A DNA stretch of 64,000 bases from Bacillota bacterium (GCA_015059285.1 SVAS01000002.1:66572-130571), one strand, 5' to 3'; numbered from the stretch's first letter, positions 19,428 through 30,852 are shown. Numbers and translations are program-made. Notes: generated by a model not told the origin, from the sequence alone.

Positions 19428-20042
19428 TTATTTTTCTTTACATCTAATAACAACATAACGATTTGGTTTTTCTCCAAAACTTTCTGTTTCTAACTCTTCT
19501 TTTTCTGAAACAATTGTATGAACAATTCTTCTTTCATAAGAATTCATTGGATCTAATTTGACTTCTATCTTTGTTTTTAATACATCTTTCATAATTTTTC
19601 TTATTTCTCGTTCTAAACGTTTTACTTTTTTATCTTTATAGTTAGATACATCAACACTAATACGGATATTAAAACCAATTTGATTGTTTACTGCTTGATG
19701 TAACAATAATTGAATTGCATTTAAAGTTTTTCCATCTTTTCCTATTATAATATTATTGTTATCACTAATAAGCATTATTTCATAATGATCTTCTTTTTCT
19801 CTAATTTCAGAATTAATAACAATACCCATAGTAGTTCCTAAATTTTTAATATATTCTTTAATATATTTTTTTACATCTTCTTTTTTTACTATTTCTAATA
19901 AAACTTTTTTACTTTTAAAAAGTTTTGCTTCTGTTTCTTCTTCTTTTATATAGATTTCTTCTAAATTTAAATTATTTTCTTCTAAATATTTATTAAGTAT
20001 TTCTTCTTTATTTTTTCCTTCTAATCTTACTTTATTTAGCAT
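19428..20042 (-). CDS. jag: RNA-binding protein Jag/KhpB
   Basis: RNA-binding protein linked to cell elongation and division control, partner of KhpA in streptococci. Domains in order: Jag_N (about 1-50, RLEGKNKEEILNKYL), KH-II (about 75-140, IIGKDGKTLNAIQLLLHQAV with the GxxG loop) and R3H (about 145-204, SYERRIVHTIV). 204 aa. It overlaps the end of yidC by 11 nt. The yidC-jag pairing is conserved next to rnpA-rpmH. Confidence 0.95.
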   Translation of the reverse strand: MLNKVRLEGKNKEEILNKYLEENNLNLEEIYIKEEETEAKLFKSKKVLLEIVKKEDVKKYIKEYIKNLGTTMGIVINSEIREKEDHYEIMLISDNNNIIIGKDGKTLNAIQLLLHQAVNNQIGFNIRISVDVSNYKDKKVKRLEREIRKIMKDVLKTKIEVKLDPMNSYERRIVHTIVSEKEELETESFGEKPNRYVVIRCKEK

Positions 20043-20961
20043 TTAACTTACTCCTTTTAACATATAGATTTTGTAAAACTGTAAAACCACTATTAAATAT
20101 CCAATATAGAGCTATTCCAGTAGATATTCCAAAAGACATAACAGAAATCATAATTACCATAACATTTGTCATTGTTTTCATTTGATCCGCTTGATCTTTA
20201 TTCATAGATGCTCCACTATTAAGTTTAAATGAAAAATATGTAGTTAAAACAACCAAGACAACAAATATTAAATAATAGTAGTTTCCTGCTTTAAGAGCTA
20301 CTAATGGACTTGTTCCTAATTGGAAAGGTCCTAAATTTTCTTCAAATATAACTGGTAAACGATTTAATGCTTCATAAAAAGCAAAGAAAAGTGGAATTTG
20401 AATTAATGAAAAAATACATCCAGACATAGGATTTATGTCATACTTTTTATAAATCATTAACATTTCTTGACTTTTTTGCATCATACTTTCTTGATCTGTT
20501 TTATTATTATATTTTTTTTCTAATTTATCTAATTCTGGTTTGGCTTTTTGTAAATTTTCTGATTGCATAGCTGTTTTTTTAGTTACAGGAACCATAATTA
20601 ATCTTATTAATAATGTTATTATAATGATTGCAAAACCATAATTCTTAGTAACTTTTCCTATTTTAATAATAAACCAAGCTAAAGGTTTTACAAAAATGGT
20701 TGTCCAAATTCCTTCATAACCACCAGAAGTCACTCTAAATTCTTCACATTCTGGTAATTCATCTATTTTTACTTCATATTTTTTATATAATTTTAAAGTT
20801 TCTTTATCCTTTGGCTTACATAATACATTTTCTGTTAAACTTTGGCCAGTAACAGGATTAGAAACAGCTTTTTTTTCTTCTGTTTTTAATATTTTTGTAC
20901 ATCCAGTCATAGTAATAGTTATAAATAACAAAACTATAATTAATAATTTTTTCTTTTTCAT
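20032..20961 (-). CDS. yidC: Membrane protein insertase YidC (SpoIIIJ/OxaA type)
   Basis: Inserts and folds membrane proteins, alone or with SecYEG. A lipoprotein signal peptide ends in TMTGC, so it should be processed by Lgt. The core domain has five membrane segments; GFAIIIITLLIRLIMVPVTKK carries the conserved hydrophilic-groove arginine (LLIRL). The Gram-positive YidC1/SpoIIIJ form also serves sporulation in Bacillus; bofA, spoVT and spoIIR elsewhere in the window make that plausible here. It overlaps rnpA by 4 nt. Confidence 0.95.
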   Translation of the reverse strand: MKKKKLLIIVLLFITITMTGCTKILKTEEKKAVSNPVTGQSLTENVLCKPKDKETLKLYKKYEVKIDELPECEEFRVTSGGYEGIWTTIFVKPLAWFIIKIGKVTKNYGFAIIIITLLIRLIMVPVTKKTAMQSENLQKAKPELDKLEKKYNNKTDQESMMQKSQEMLMIYKKYDINPMSGCIFSLIQIPLFFAFYEALNRLPVIFEENLGPFQLGTSPLVALKAGNYYYLIFVVLVVLTTYFSFKLNSGASMNKDQADQMKTMTNVMVIMISVMSFGISTGIALYWIFNSGFTVLQNLYVKRSKLNAK

Positions 20962-21299
20962 AAATTATTCTCCTTTAATATTTTTAAGTTATTAAAACTT
21001 TCTAATAAATTTTTTTGAAGTTCTTGAAAACTTATATTTAAAACTTCATTCCTTAATATTATAATACAATTAAAATTATTTTTATAGTCTTTTTTATCAA
21101 TTATATTTTTTAATCTTCTTTTATACTTATTTCTAGTGACCGCATTTCCGATTTTTTTCCCCACAGACAAACCAAAATGATAATAATTTTCTTCATTCCA
21201 TTCTAAATATATAAAAAAATATTTTGTTTTATACGGTTTACCATTTTTTATTATTCGGTTAAAATCTTCATTTTTTTTCAAAATATTTATTTTTTTCAT
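20958..21299 (-). CDS. rnpA: Ribonuclease P protein component
   Basis: Protein subunit of RNase P, which matures tRNA 5' ends. The RNR signature region appears as GNAVTRNKYKRRLKNII, and FGLSVGKKIGNAV precedes it. The ORF track starts ten codons too early; GAGGTG lies 5 nt before the ATG of MKKINILKK, giving 113 aa, which fits the family. It overlaps yidC by 4 nt. A hairpin with a T run separates it from rpmH. Confidence 0.95.
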   Translation of the reverse strand: MKKINILKKNEDFNRIIKNGKPYKTKYFFIYLEWNEENYYHFGLSVGKKIGNAVTRNKYKRRLKNIIDKKDYKNNFNCIIILRNEVLNISFQELQKNLLESFNNLKILKENNL

Positions 21300-21319
21300 T
21301 ACAACACCTCTTTTAAAGT

Positions 21320-21343
21320 AAAAAACCACTGAAACTCAGTGGT
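21320..21343 (-). terminator. Hairpin with T-run between rpmH and rnpA (attenuator-like)
   Basis: Minus-strand ACCACTGA-GTT-TCAGTGGT followed by five to six T residues. It lies inside the operon, so it probably gives partial termination or transcript processing, keeping RNase P protein far below L34. Confidence 0.7.
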
Positions 21344-21351
21344 GTATTATT

Positions 21352-21474
21352 TTAGTGTGCTAATACTTTACGACCTTTTCTTCTTCTTCTTTTTATAATC
21401 GATGTCTTAGTACGTGCTAAAAATCCTATTTTTTTACTTCTTTTTCTATTATTTGGTTGATAAGTTCTTTTCAT
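21352..21474 (-). CDS. rpmH: 50S ribosomal protein L34 (short form, 40 aa)
   Basis: Small basic ribosomal protein, too short for the ORF track. It starts [18 protein letters not shown], diagnostic of L34, and ends [19 protein letters not shown] lies 5 nt upstream of the ATG. The middle is about four residues shorter than the usual 44-aa protein ([16 protein letters not shown], without the usual GGR segment). First gene reading leftwards from oriC, in the conserved rpmH-rnpA-yidC-jag order. Confidence 0.96.
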   Translation of the reverse strand: MKRTYQPNNRKRSKKIGFLARTKTSIIKRRRRKGRKVLAH

Positions 21475-21517
21475 TGTCACACCTCCTGAACTAAAAAAAT
21501 TTTTCGTTGCTCAATTA

Positions 21518-21546
21518 ATTATATAGATAAAAGTCATTTTTGTCAA
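21518..21546 (-). promoter_or_regulatory. Strong promoter of rpmH-rnpA-yidC-jag
   Basis: Minus-strand TTGACA-17-TATAAT, a perfect sigma-A consensus, 44 nt upstream of the rpmH start. Confidence 0.9.
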
Positions 21547-21800
21547 ATATTTTTTTCTTTATTTTTATTATTGTTGAAAACTTTTGGGAAATAATACAAT
21601 TTTTGCTATATTTTTTATTTTTTCCACCAAAACCAACATTTTTTTCATATTATCTTATAATAGTTAATTCTATTTTTACACATAAGTGTGGAAAAATTAT
21701 TAACTTTTAAATGTTCAAAACTTTTTTTCCACTTTTTTGTGGATATAAGCGGTTTAATCTTATTTTATAACAAATTTTTTCCACAAATCTTATTTTTTTA
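21547..21800. other. oriC: oriC upstream region with DnaA-box cluster
   Basis: Gene-free DNA between the divergent rpmH and dnaA promoters. DnaA-box-like 9-mers: TTTTACACA (21674-21682, plus), TTTTCCACA on the minus strand (21687-21695), ATATCCACA on the minus strand (21738-21746) and TTTTCCACA (21777-21785, plus). Each is one mismatch from TTATNCACA, and TTTTCCACA recurs so often that it is probably the local optimum. The rest is very A+T-rich. A GGGAAATA Noc half-site lies at 21586-21593. Strand polarity of the genes switches here. Confidence 0.85.
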
Positions 21801-21829
21801 TTGGCTTTTTTGATTTTTTAATGTAAAAT
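21801..21829 (+). promoter_or_regulatory. dnaA promoter
   Basis: TTGGCT-17-TAAAAT, about 30 nt before the dnaA ATG and directly after the upstream DnaA boxes, so DnaA binding could autoregulate it. Confidence 0.65.
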
Positions 21830-21859
21830 GAGGTTAACGGGGATTGTGGGGTGAATGGT

Positions 21860-23206
21860 ATGGATATTCAAAACATTTGGACTTCTTTTTTAAATAAAAT
21901 AGAAGAATATTTAAATCCTATGCTATTTGAAGCTTGGTTTTCTGAAACTAAATTAATTGAATTAACAGAGGATAAAGCAAAAGTTTTAGTTCCTATGCAA
22001 GTTCATAAAAAGCATTTAAAAGAAAACTATAATGATTTGGTGGAAAATATTTTTAATGATATAACAGGTTCTAATTTTAAAATTGAATATGTTACTGATG
22101 AAGAGGTTAAACAAAACATTGTAATTGCAGATAAAGGTGTTCCTTCTAATAGAAATTTTGAATCAAATCTTGATCCTAGATATACTTTTGATAATTACGT
22201 AGTAGGGGAAAGTAATAAATTTGCCCGCGCTAATGCTTTAGCTGTTGCAGAAAAACCAGGACTTATGTATAATCCATTATTTATTTATAGTAATAGTGGT
22301 TTAGGAAAAACACATCTAATGCATGCTATTGGTAATTATATTGTGGAAAATAGTAATAAAAAAGTATTATACGTTACTAGTGAAAAATTTGTTAATGATT
22401 TTTTAAATATATGTAGAACAAACAAAAATGATAATAATTTTGAATTAATTGATGATTTTAAAGCAAAATATAGGGATGTTGATGTTTTAATGATTGACGA
22501 TATTCAATATTTAGAAATTGCCAACAAAACTCAACAAGAATTTTTTAATACATTTAATGAACTGCATAATAAAAACAAACAAATTATTATTTCATCTGAT
22601 AGATCTCCCGATGATTTAAAAAAATTAGAAGACAGATTAAGAACTCGTTTTAACTGGGGCCTTACGGTTGATATTTTACCACCAGACTTTAATTTAAGAA
22701 TGAATATTATAGATAAAAAAATACAAGCACATGAAATGGCTATAGATTTTCCACAGGATGTAAAAGAATATATTGCAAGTAATTGTACAAGCGATATTAG
22801 AAAACTAGAAGGAGCCATTACTCGGGTATTTGCTTATGCTACCATTATGAATGGAAGTAATATTACACTAGATCTTTCAATAGAAGCTTTAAAAGATTAC
22901 TTTGTTAAAAGTATCATTTCTAAAAATAAAATAGATCAAGTTCAACAATTAGTAGCAAGAAAATATAATATTACTGTAGAAGATTTAAAAAGTAAAAAAA
23001 GAAGTGCAAATATTGGAGTTCCTAGACAAATTGCTATGTACATATGTAGGAATTACTTAAATGAACCTCTAGCTCGAATAGGTAGTGAATTTGGTGGTAA
23101 AGACCATACAACAGTTATGCACTCTGTTGATAAAATTAAAAAAGAAATAGTGAAAGATATCAATTTAGCTGACACTATTCAAAATATAGTAAATCAAATA
23201 AAATAA
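21860..23206 (+). CDS. dnaA: Chromosomal replication initiator DnaA
   Basis: AAA+ initiator that binds DnaA boxes and melts oriC. Domain I is at residues ~1-85 (WTSFLNKIEEYLNPMLFEAWF), followed by a short linker. The AAA+ core has Walker A SNSGLGKTHLMHAIGN and Walker B VLMIDDIQYL. The C-terminal DNA-binding domain carries the signature GGKDHTTVMHSVDKI. The ORF track starts at GTG 21851; GGGGTGA is 5-6 nt before the ATG at 21860, giving MDIQNIW, so I prefer that start (448 aa). DnaA boxes flank the gene on both sides. Confidence 0.97.
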   Translation: MDIQNIWTSFLNKIEEYLNPMLFEAWFSETKLIELTEDKAKVLVPMQVHKKHLKENYNDLVENIFNDITGSNFKIEYVTDEEVKQNIVIADKGVPSNRNFESNLDPRYTFDNYVVGESNKFARANALAVAEKPGLMYNPLFIYSNSGLGKTHLMHAIGNYIVENSNKKVLYVTSEKFVNDFLNICRTNKNDNNFELIDDFKAKYRDVDVLMIDDIQYLEIANKTQQEFFNTFNELHNKNKQIIISSDRSPDDLKKLEDRLRTRFNWGLTVDILPPDFNLRMNIIDKKIQAHEMAIDFPQDVKEYIASNCTSDIRKLEGAITRVFAYATIMNGSNITLDLSIEALKDYFVKSIISKNKIDQVQQLVARKYNITVEDLKSKKRSANIGVPRQIAMYICRNYLNEPLARIGSEFGGKDHTTVMHSVDKIKKEIVKDINLADTIQNIVNQIK

Positions 23207-23345
23207 ATCTGTGGAAAATAAAAATAAATAAACATAATTTTAAACAAAAAAAAGAATAAAAAAATAAGAAAAAATAATGTGAAAACACTCTTTTCCACAT
23301 TTTCCACATCTATAATAAAGATATTTAATAAAAAATAATAATATT
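23207..23345. other. oriC: oriC downstream box cluster and candidate unwinding region (dnaA-dnaN intergenic)
   Basis: Holds a TTTTCCACA box on the minus strand (23210-23218) and two directly abutting TTTTCCACA boxes on the plus strand (23291-23299 and 23300-23308). These are followed by a 35-nt almost pure A+T stretch with TAATAA-type repeats, a good candidate for the DNA unwinding element. With the upstream cluster this gives a bipartite origin like that of B. subtilis. Confidence 0.8.
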
Positions 23346-23357
23346 TAGGAGGGTTTT

Positions 23358-24479
23358 ATGAAACTTACAATTAAACAAAATAAATTAATGGAACATTTAA
23401 ATTATGTTATTAAAGGAATATCATCTAAAAATTTAATTCCAATATTAAACTGCATAAAATTTGAACTTACAAACGAAGGTTTATATTTAATGAGTACTGA
23501 TAATGAAATAGCTATTAAAACTTTTATTGATAAAAACGAAATTGAAAAAATTGATGAATTAGGTACCATAGTTGTTTCTGGAAAATATATTTATGATATT
23601 ATTAGAAAACTACCTAATGATAATATAAATATAGAAGAATTGGTAGATTCTAAATTAAATATTTATACATCAAATTCATCTTTTAATTTAAATTGCAATA
23701 ATGCTAATGAATTTCCTGATTTAGAATTAGAAGAAAAATCTAATCCTATTATAATTAATAAAAAGATATTTAAAAATATTATTAGTCAAACAATTTTTGC
23801 AACATCTACTCAAGAATCAAGACCTGTGTTAACTGGTATTAATTTTAAAATAACTGATAATATTTTAACTTGTACAGCAACTGATTCTTATAGATTGGCT
23901 AAAAAAATAGTAGAATTAAATGAAAAAATTGATGAAGAAGTAAATATAATAATTCCTACAAAAAACTTAAATGAACTTATTAGAATGTTTACAGATGATG
24001 ATGATAATATAGAAATGCATATATTTAATAATAAAGTAATATTTAAGTTTGGTTCTATTATAATGTTATCCAGAATCATTAACGGTACTTATCCAGATAC
24101 ATCTAAATTAATACCTACAGAATTTTTGTTAACAATTAAAGTAAAATTAAGTGATTTTTACAATTCAATTGATAGAGCTTCTTTATTAACTAACGAAAGT
24201 GATAAAAATACTATTAAATTAGAAAGTAAAGATAATATAATTATAGTTTCTTCAAATATTCCAGAAATAGGAAATGTAGAAGAAAAATTAATTGGTATTA
24301 AAAATATAGATGAAAATATTAAAATAGCATTTTCATCAAAATATATGATGGAAGCATTAAAATCACTAGATTGTGAAGAAATAGTTTTAAAATTTAATGG
24401 TGAAATAAAACCAATTATAGTTCAAAATCCAGAAAGTGATGATTTAATTCAGTTAATTTTACCAATTAGAACATATTAA
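23358..24479 (+). CDS. dnaN: DNA polymerase III beta subunit (sliding clamp)
   Basis: Ring-shaped processivity clamp for the replicase and for repair enzymes. The 373 aa length is normal and holds three clamp folds. Recognisable stretches are the N-terminal MKLTIKQNKLMEHLNYVIKG and a C-terminal LILPIRTY, close to the family's usual M-P-[IVM]-R ending. AGGAGGG lies 7 nt before the ATG. It follows dnaA across the box-containing spacer. Confidence 0.97.
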   Translation: MKLTIKQNKLMEHLNYVIKGISSKNLIPILNCIKFELTNEGLYLMSTDNEIAIKTFIDKNEIEKIDELGTIVVSGKYIYDIIRKLPNDNINIEELVDSKLNIYTSNSSFNLNCNNANEFPDLELEEKSNPIIINKKIFKNIISQTIFATSTQESRPVLTGINFKITDNILTCTATDSYRLAKKIVELNEKIDEEVNIIIPTKNLNELIRMFTDDDDNIEMHIFNNKVIFKFGSIIMLSRIINGTYPDTSKLIPTEFLLTIKVKLSDFYNSIDRASLLTNESDKNTIKLESKDNIIIVSSNIPEIGNVEEKLIGIKNIDENIKIAFSSKYMMEALKSLDCEEIVLKFNGEIKPIIVQNPESDDLIQLILPIRTY

Positions 24480-24504
24480 AGAAAGAAAAAATCTTTCTTT
24501 TTTT
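24478..24504 (+). terminator. Terminator of dnaA-dnaN
   Basis: AAAGAAAG/CTTTCTTT hairpin with a 7-nt loop and a T run, overlapping the dnaN stop codon. It separates dnaN from the ComK-like gene. Confidence 0.7.
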
Positions 24505-24528
24505 GTTATACGACATAAAAAAACAAAA

Positions 24529-24583
24529 TTCGACAAAATAAAAAGGTATAAAAAAAAGGATTTTTCGAAGTTTTGTCGAAAAA
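24529..24583 (+). promoter_or_regulatory. Nested inverted repeats upstream of the ComK-like gene
   Basis: TTCGACAAAA (24529-24538) and TTTTGTCGAA (24571-24580) are perfect inverted 10-mers 32 nt apart. A second pair, TTTTTCGA and TCGAAAAA (24561-24583), overlaps the right arm. An AAAA-N5-TTTT motif like ComK AT-boxes also occurs, but that is weak evidence in such A+T-rich DNA. No convincing sigma-A promoter was identified. Confidence 0.5.
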
Positions 24584-24603
24584 TATTAATAGGGAGGTGA
24601 AGT

Positions 24604-25053
24604 ATGGAAAGTAACTATGAAATAAATAAGGGAACATTAGCTTTAATACCAATTAGTGATAAATTAACAAAAGTAATAGAATATGAACAAAGTTTTTTGA
24701 TAGCAAATTCAATTAATAAAATAATTGACACTAGTTGTAAAGCTTTTGGTAGTTCTTATCTTGGTAGAAGTGAAGGAACAAAGTCTTTATTAGGAGTAAA
24801 TTATAAAGCACCTATTATAATTAGTGAAGCAAAAAATATTATCTTTTTTCCAACATCATCACCAAGAGGTGATAAGTGTTGTTGGATTTCTTTGAATAAT
24901 ATTAAAAATTATAAAAAGTTAGATAAAAGTACAATTATAAATTTTATTAATAATAAAGAATTACAATTAGATATATCTAGTTTTGTTATTGAAAATCAAA
25001 TATATAAAGCTACAATGCTAGAGTCAAAACTTAGAAAACTAAATTTAACTTAA
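24604..25053 (+). CDS. comK: ComK-like competence transcription factor
   Basis: 149-aa protein matching the ComK family over its core: DTSCKAFGSSYLGRSEGT, APIIISEAKNIIFFPTSSP, CCWISLNNIK and SSFVIENQIYKATMLESK parallel conserved blocks of Bacillus ComK (SCRFFGSSYAGR, IFLFPT, CGWISH, NSFENQVYRT). It is shorter than B. subtilis ComK, ending soon after the last block. Strong ribosome-binding site GGGAGGTGA. It lies alone between two terminators, in the dnaN-recF interval usually held by the S4-domain gene yaaA. In Bacillus ComK activates DNA-uptake genes; the target set here is unknown. Confidence 0.82.
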   Translation: MESNYEINKGTLALIPISDKLTKVIEYEQSFLIANSINKIIDTSCKAFGSSYLGRSEGTKSLLGVNYKAPIIISEAKNIIFFPTSSPRGDKCCWISLNNIKNYKKLDKSTIINFINNKELQLDISSFVIENQIYKATMLESKLRKLNLT

Positions 25054-25079
25054 GATAATAATTATCTTAAGTTTTTTTT
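25047..25079 (+). terminator. Terminator of the ComK-like gene
   Basis: Perfect 13-bp inverted repeat AACTTAAGATAAT/ATTATCTTAAGTT around one base, followed by eight T residues. Confidence 0.9.
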
Positions 25080-25184
25080 GTTTAAATTTAGTTTATTTAT
25101 GATATAATAGTTATGGGTATAGGTGTACTTAAATATAAGGTATTTTCCTAAAATGGGCAAAAAAAAGGAAATGGAGAGGGTTTA

Positions 25185-28228
<3,044 letters not shown>

Positions 28229-28240
28229 AGGTGATAATTT

Positions 28241-30703
28241 ATGGATAGATTAGAAAATAGTAATATAGTATCAGAAATGCAAAAATCATTTCTTGAATAT
28301 TCAATGAGTGTAATTATTTCCAGAGCAATACCTGATTTAAGAGATGGTATGAAACCAGTTCATAGAAGAATATTATATACAATGCTAGAATCAGGGTTTA
28401 CGCCAGATAAAGCATATGTAAAATGTGCAAAAACTGTAGGAGCAGTTATTGGTAACTATCACCCTCATGGAGATACAGCTGTTTATGATGCTATGGTTAG
28501 AATGGCTCAAGATTTTAGTTATCGTCATCCACTTATTGACGGACATGGTAACTTTGGATCAATTGATGGTAGTACAGCCGCTGCATATCGTTATACAGAA
28601 TCAAGAATTTCTAAAATAGCGATGGAATTGGTACGTGATATTAATAAGAATACAGTAGATTTTGAAGATAACTTTGATGCTTCAAGAAAAGAACCTGTGG
28701 TACTTCCTTCAAGGTTTCCTAACATATTAGTAAATGGAACAATGGGAATAGCAGTAGGAATGGCTACAAATATACCACCACATAATTTAGGTGAAGTAAT
28801 AGATGGATGTGTAGCTTATATAGACAATAAAGATATAGGTACACTAGAATTAATGCAATATGTTAAAGGACCAGATTTTCCAACCGGTGGCAGTATCTTG
28901 GGAAATAGTGGAATAAAAAAAGCTTTTGAGACTGGAAAAGGAACAATTTCAATAAGAGGTAAAGTTGATATCGTTGAAAAAAAAGATCGCTTTGAACTAA
29001 TCATCACAGAAGTTCCTTACCAAGTAAATACAACATCTTTAATTACTAAAATAGCTGAGTTAGTTAGAGATAAAGTAATTGAAGGGATTTCTGATTTAAG
29101 AGAAGAAACATCGTTTCAAGATGGTATGAAAATAGTACTTGAATTAAAAAGAGATGCAAATCCAAATGTTGTATTAAATAATTTATATAAACATACACCA
29201 TTACAATCTTCTTATGGAATAAATATGTTAATGTTGTATCAAGGAAAACCTCAAATAATGGGCTTAAAAGATATAATTTCTAATTATATTGACTTTCAAA
29301 AAGAAGTAATTTATCGTAGAACACAATTTGAATTAGACAAGGCAAAAAAACGTGCTCATATTTTAGAAGGATTGAAAATTGCCTTAGATAGTATTGATGA
29401 AGTTATTAAAATTATAAAAGAAGCAGATAGCGATGTTGAAGCAAAAGCAAAATTAAGTTCAAGATTTGGGTTAGATGATGTTCAAACAGAAGCAATATTA
29501 GAAATGCGTTTGCGTAAATTAACTGGATTGGAAAAAGAAAAAGTATTAGAAGAATTAAATGATTTACTAAAATTAATTGAACATTTAACAAATATTTTAA
29601 GTAGCGAAGAAAATATATTACAAGTTATAAAAGAAGAGTTGTTTGAAATAAAAGAAAAATACGCTGAGCCTAGAAAAACAATAATAGATATGTCAGCGAT
29701 TGATTTTATTGAAGATGAATCTTTAATTCCAGTTGAAGATATAGTTGTTACTTTGACAAACAAAGGATATGTTAAAAGAATAACAAGTGAAACATACCGA
29801 ACTCAAAATAGAGGAGGAGTAGGAGTTAAAGGAATGAGTACAAACGAAGAAGATTTCGTAGAAAATATTCTTTCCTTAACAACACATGATTATCTATTAT
29901 TCTTTACAAACAAAGGAAGAGTTTATCGTATAAAAGGTTATGAAATTCCATCATTTAATAGGCAATCTAAAGGGATTCCGATTATAAATTTATTACCTTT
30001 AGATAAAGAAGAAACAGTAAAAGCTATGTTAACTGTTAAAAATGAAGAAGAAAATCAATATATTGTATTTTGTACACAAAAAGGGTTGGTTAAAAGAACT
30101 GAACTAAAAGAATTTGAAAGTATAAGAGCTAATGGAAAAATAGCTATAACATTAAAAGAAGATGATGAATTAATTTCTGTTAAAAAAACAACAGGAGAAA
30201 ACGAAATTTTAATAGCATCTTCTAATGGTCGCATGATACGCTTTAAAGAAAATGAAATTAGAGTGATGGGAAGAACAGCTTCTGGTGTTAGAGGTATTGA
30301 CGTCGAAGATGGTTATTGTGTAGGTTGTGAAATAGCTGAAACAAATCAAGAAATTTTGGTTGTAACAGAAAGAGGTTATGGTAAGAAAACATCAATTGAA
30401 GAATATAGAATGACACATCGCGGTAGCAAAGGTGTTAAAGCATTAAATATAACTGAAAAAAACGGAAATATAGTATCTTTTAAAACATTGTTTGGTGATG
30501 AAGATTTGATGATAGTTACTAACAATGGCATTATTATTAGAATATCTTCTGAACAAGTTTCATCAACAGGCCGTGTAGCACAAGGGGTCAAATTAATAAA
30601 TTTAAAAGATGAACAAAAAGTAAGTACAGTTGCTAAAATAAAAAAAGATGAAAATGAAGAATTAGAAACAGAATTAAGCAACGAAACAGGAGACAATGAA
30701 TAG
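28241..30703 (+). CDS. gyrA: DNA gyrase subunit A
   Basis: DNA-cleaving subunit of gyrase. Seen: RAIPDLRDGMKPVHRRILY, the quinolone-resistance region PHGDTAVYDAMVRMAQDFSY with the active-site tyrosine in AAAYRYTESR, and a C-terminal beta-pinwheel containing the gyrase-specific QNRGGVGVKG (GyrA box), which distinguishes it from ParC. In the quinolone region the position after GD is T rather than S, so some natural quinolone insensitivity is possible. GTATCTTGGGAAATA, also found at the noc promoter, lies within the gene near 28893. Confidence 0.98.
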   Translation: MDRLENSNIVSEMQKSFLEYSMSVIISRAIPDLRDGMKPVHRRILYTMLESGFTPDKAYVKCAKTVGAVIGNYHPHGDTAVYDAMVRMAQDFSYRHPLIDGHGNFGSIDGSTAAAYRYTESRISKIAMELVRDINKNTVDFEDNFDASRKEPVVLPSRFPNILVNGTMGIAVGMATNIPPHNLGEVIDGCVAYIDNKDIGTLELMQYVKGPDFPTGGSILGNSGIKKAFETGKGTISIRGKVDIVEKKDRFELIITEVPYQVNTTSLITKIAELVRDKVIEGISDLREETSFQDGMKIVLELKRDANPNVVLNNLYKHTPLQSSYGINMLMLYQGKPQIMGLKDIISNYIDFQKEVIYRRTQFELDKAKKRAHILEGLKIALDSIDEVIKIIKEADSDVEAKAKLSSRFGLDDVQTEAILEMRLRKLTGLEKEKVLEELNDLLKLIEHLTNILSSEENILQVIKEELFEIKEKYAEPRKTIIDMSAIDFIEDESLIPVEDIVVTLTNKGYVKRITSETYRTQNRGGVGVKGMSTNEEDFVENILSLTTHDYLLFFTNKGRVYRIKGYEIPSFNRQSKGIPIINLLPLDKEETVKAMLTVKNEEENQYIVFCTQKGLVKRTELKEFESIRANGKIAITLKEDDELISVKKTTGENEILIASSNGRMIRFKENEIRVMGRTASGVRGIDVEDGYCVGCEIAETNQEILVVTERGYGKKTSIEEYRMTHRGSKGVKALNITEKNGNIVSFKTLFGDEDLMIVTNNGIIIRISSEQVSSTGRVAQGVKLINLKDEQKVSTVAKIKKDENEELETELSNETGDNE

Positions 30704-30729
30704 GCGATTTATTTAAATCGCTTTTTTTT
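30704..30729 (+). terminator. Terminator of recF-gyrB-gyrA
   Basis: GCGATTTA/TAAATCGC hairpin followed by eight T residues, starting one base after the gyrA stop. Confidence 0.9.
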
Positions 30730-30751
30730 GTTTAAAAACAAAAAAGCCACG

Positions 30752-30816
30752 TAAATACTAATGTTCCACGTGAAACTATAAATACTAATGTTCCACGTGA
30801 AACTATAAATACTAAT
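30752..30816. repeat. parS: Tandem 27-bp repeat carrying two parS sites
   Basis: The unit TAAATACTAATGTTCCACG... (27 bp) occurs twice exactly, then 11 bp of a third copy. Each full copy contains TGTTCCACGTGAAACT (30762-30777 and 30789-30804), one mismatch from the universal parS TGTTNCACGTGAAACA. They lie 9 kb from oriC between the gyrA terminator and the SRP RNA promoter, where segregation centres are expected. Confidence 0.9.
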
Positions 30817-30823
30817 AATTTAT

Positions 30824-30852
30824 TTGATTTAAAATTAAAAATAGTATATATT
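30824..30852 (+). promoter_or_regulatory. Promoter of the SRP RNA gene
   Basis: TTGATT-17-TATATT, with a predicted start at about 30859, exactly where the RNA stem begins. Confidence 0.75.

Noticed and set aside
30752-30816. Short direct repeats that could suggest a CRISPR array
   Set aside because: Units abut without variable spacers and each carries a parS palindrome; no cas genes are present.
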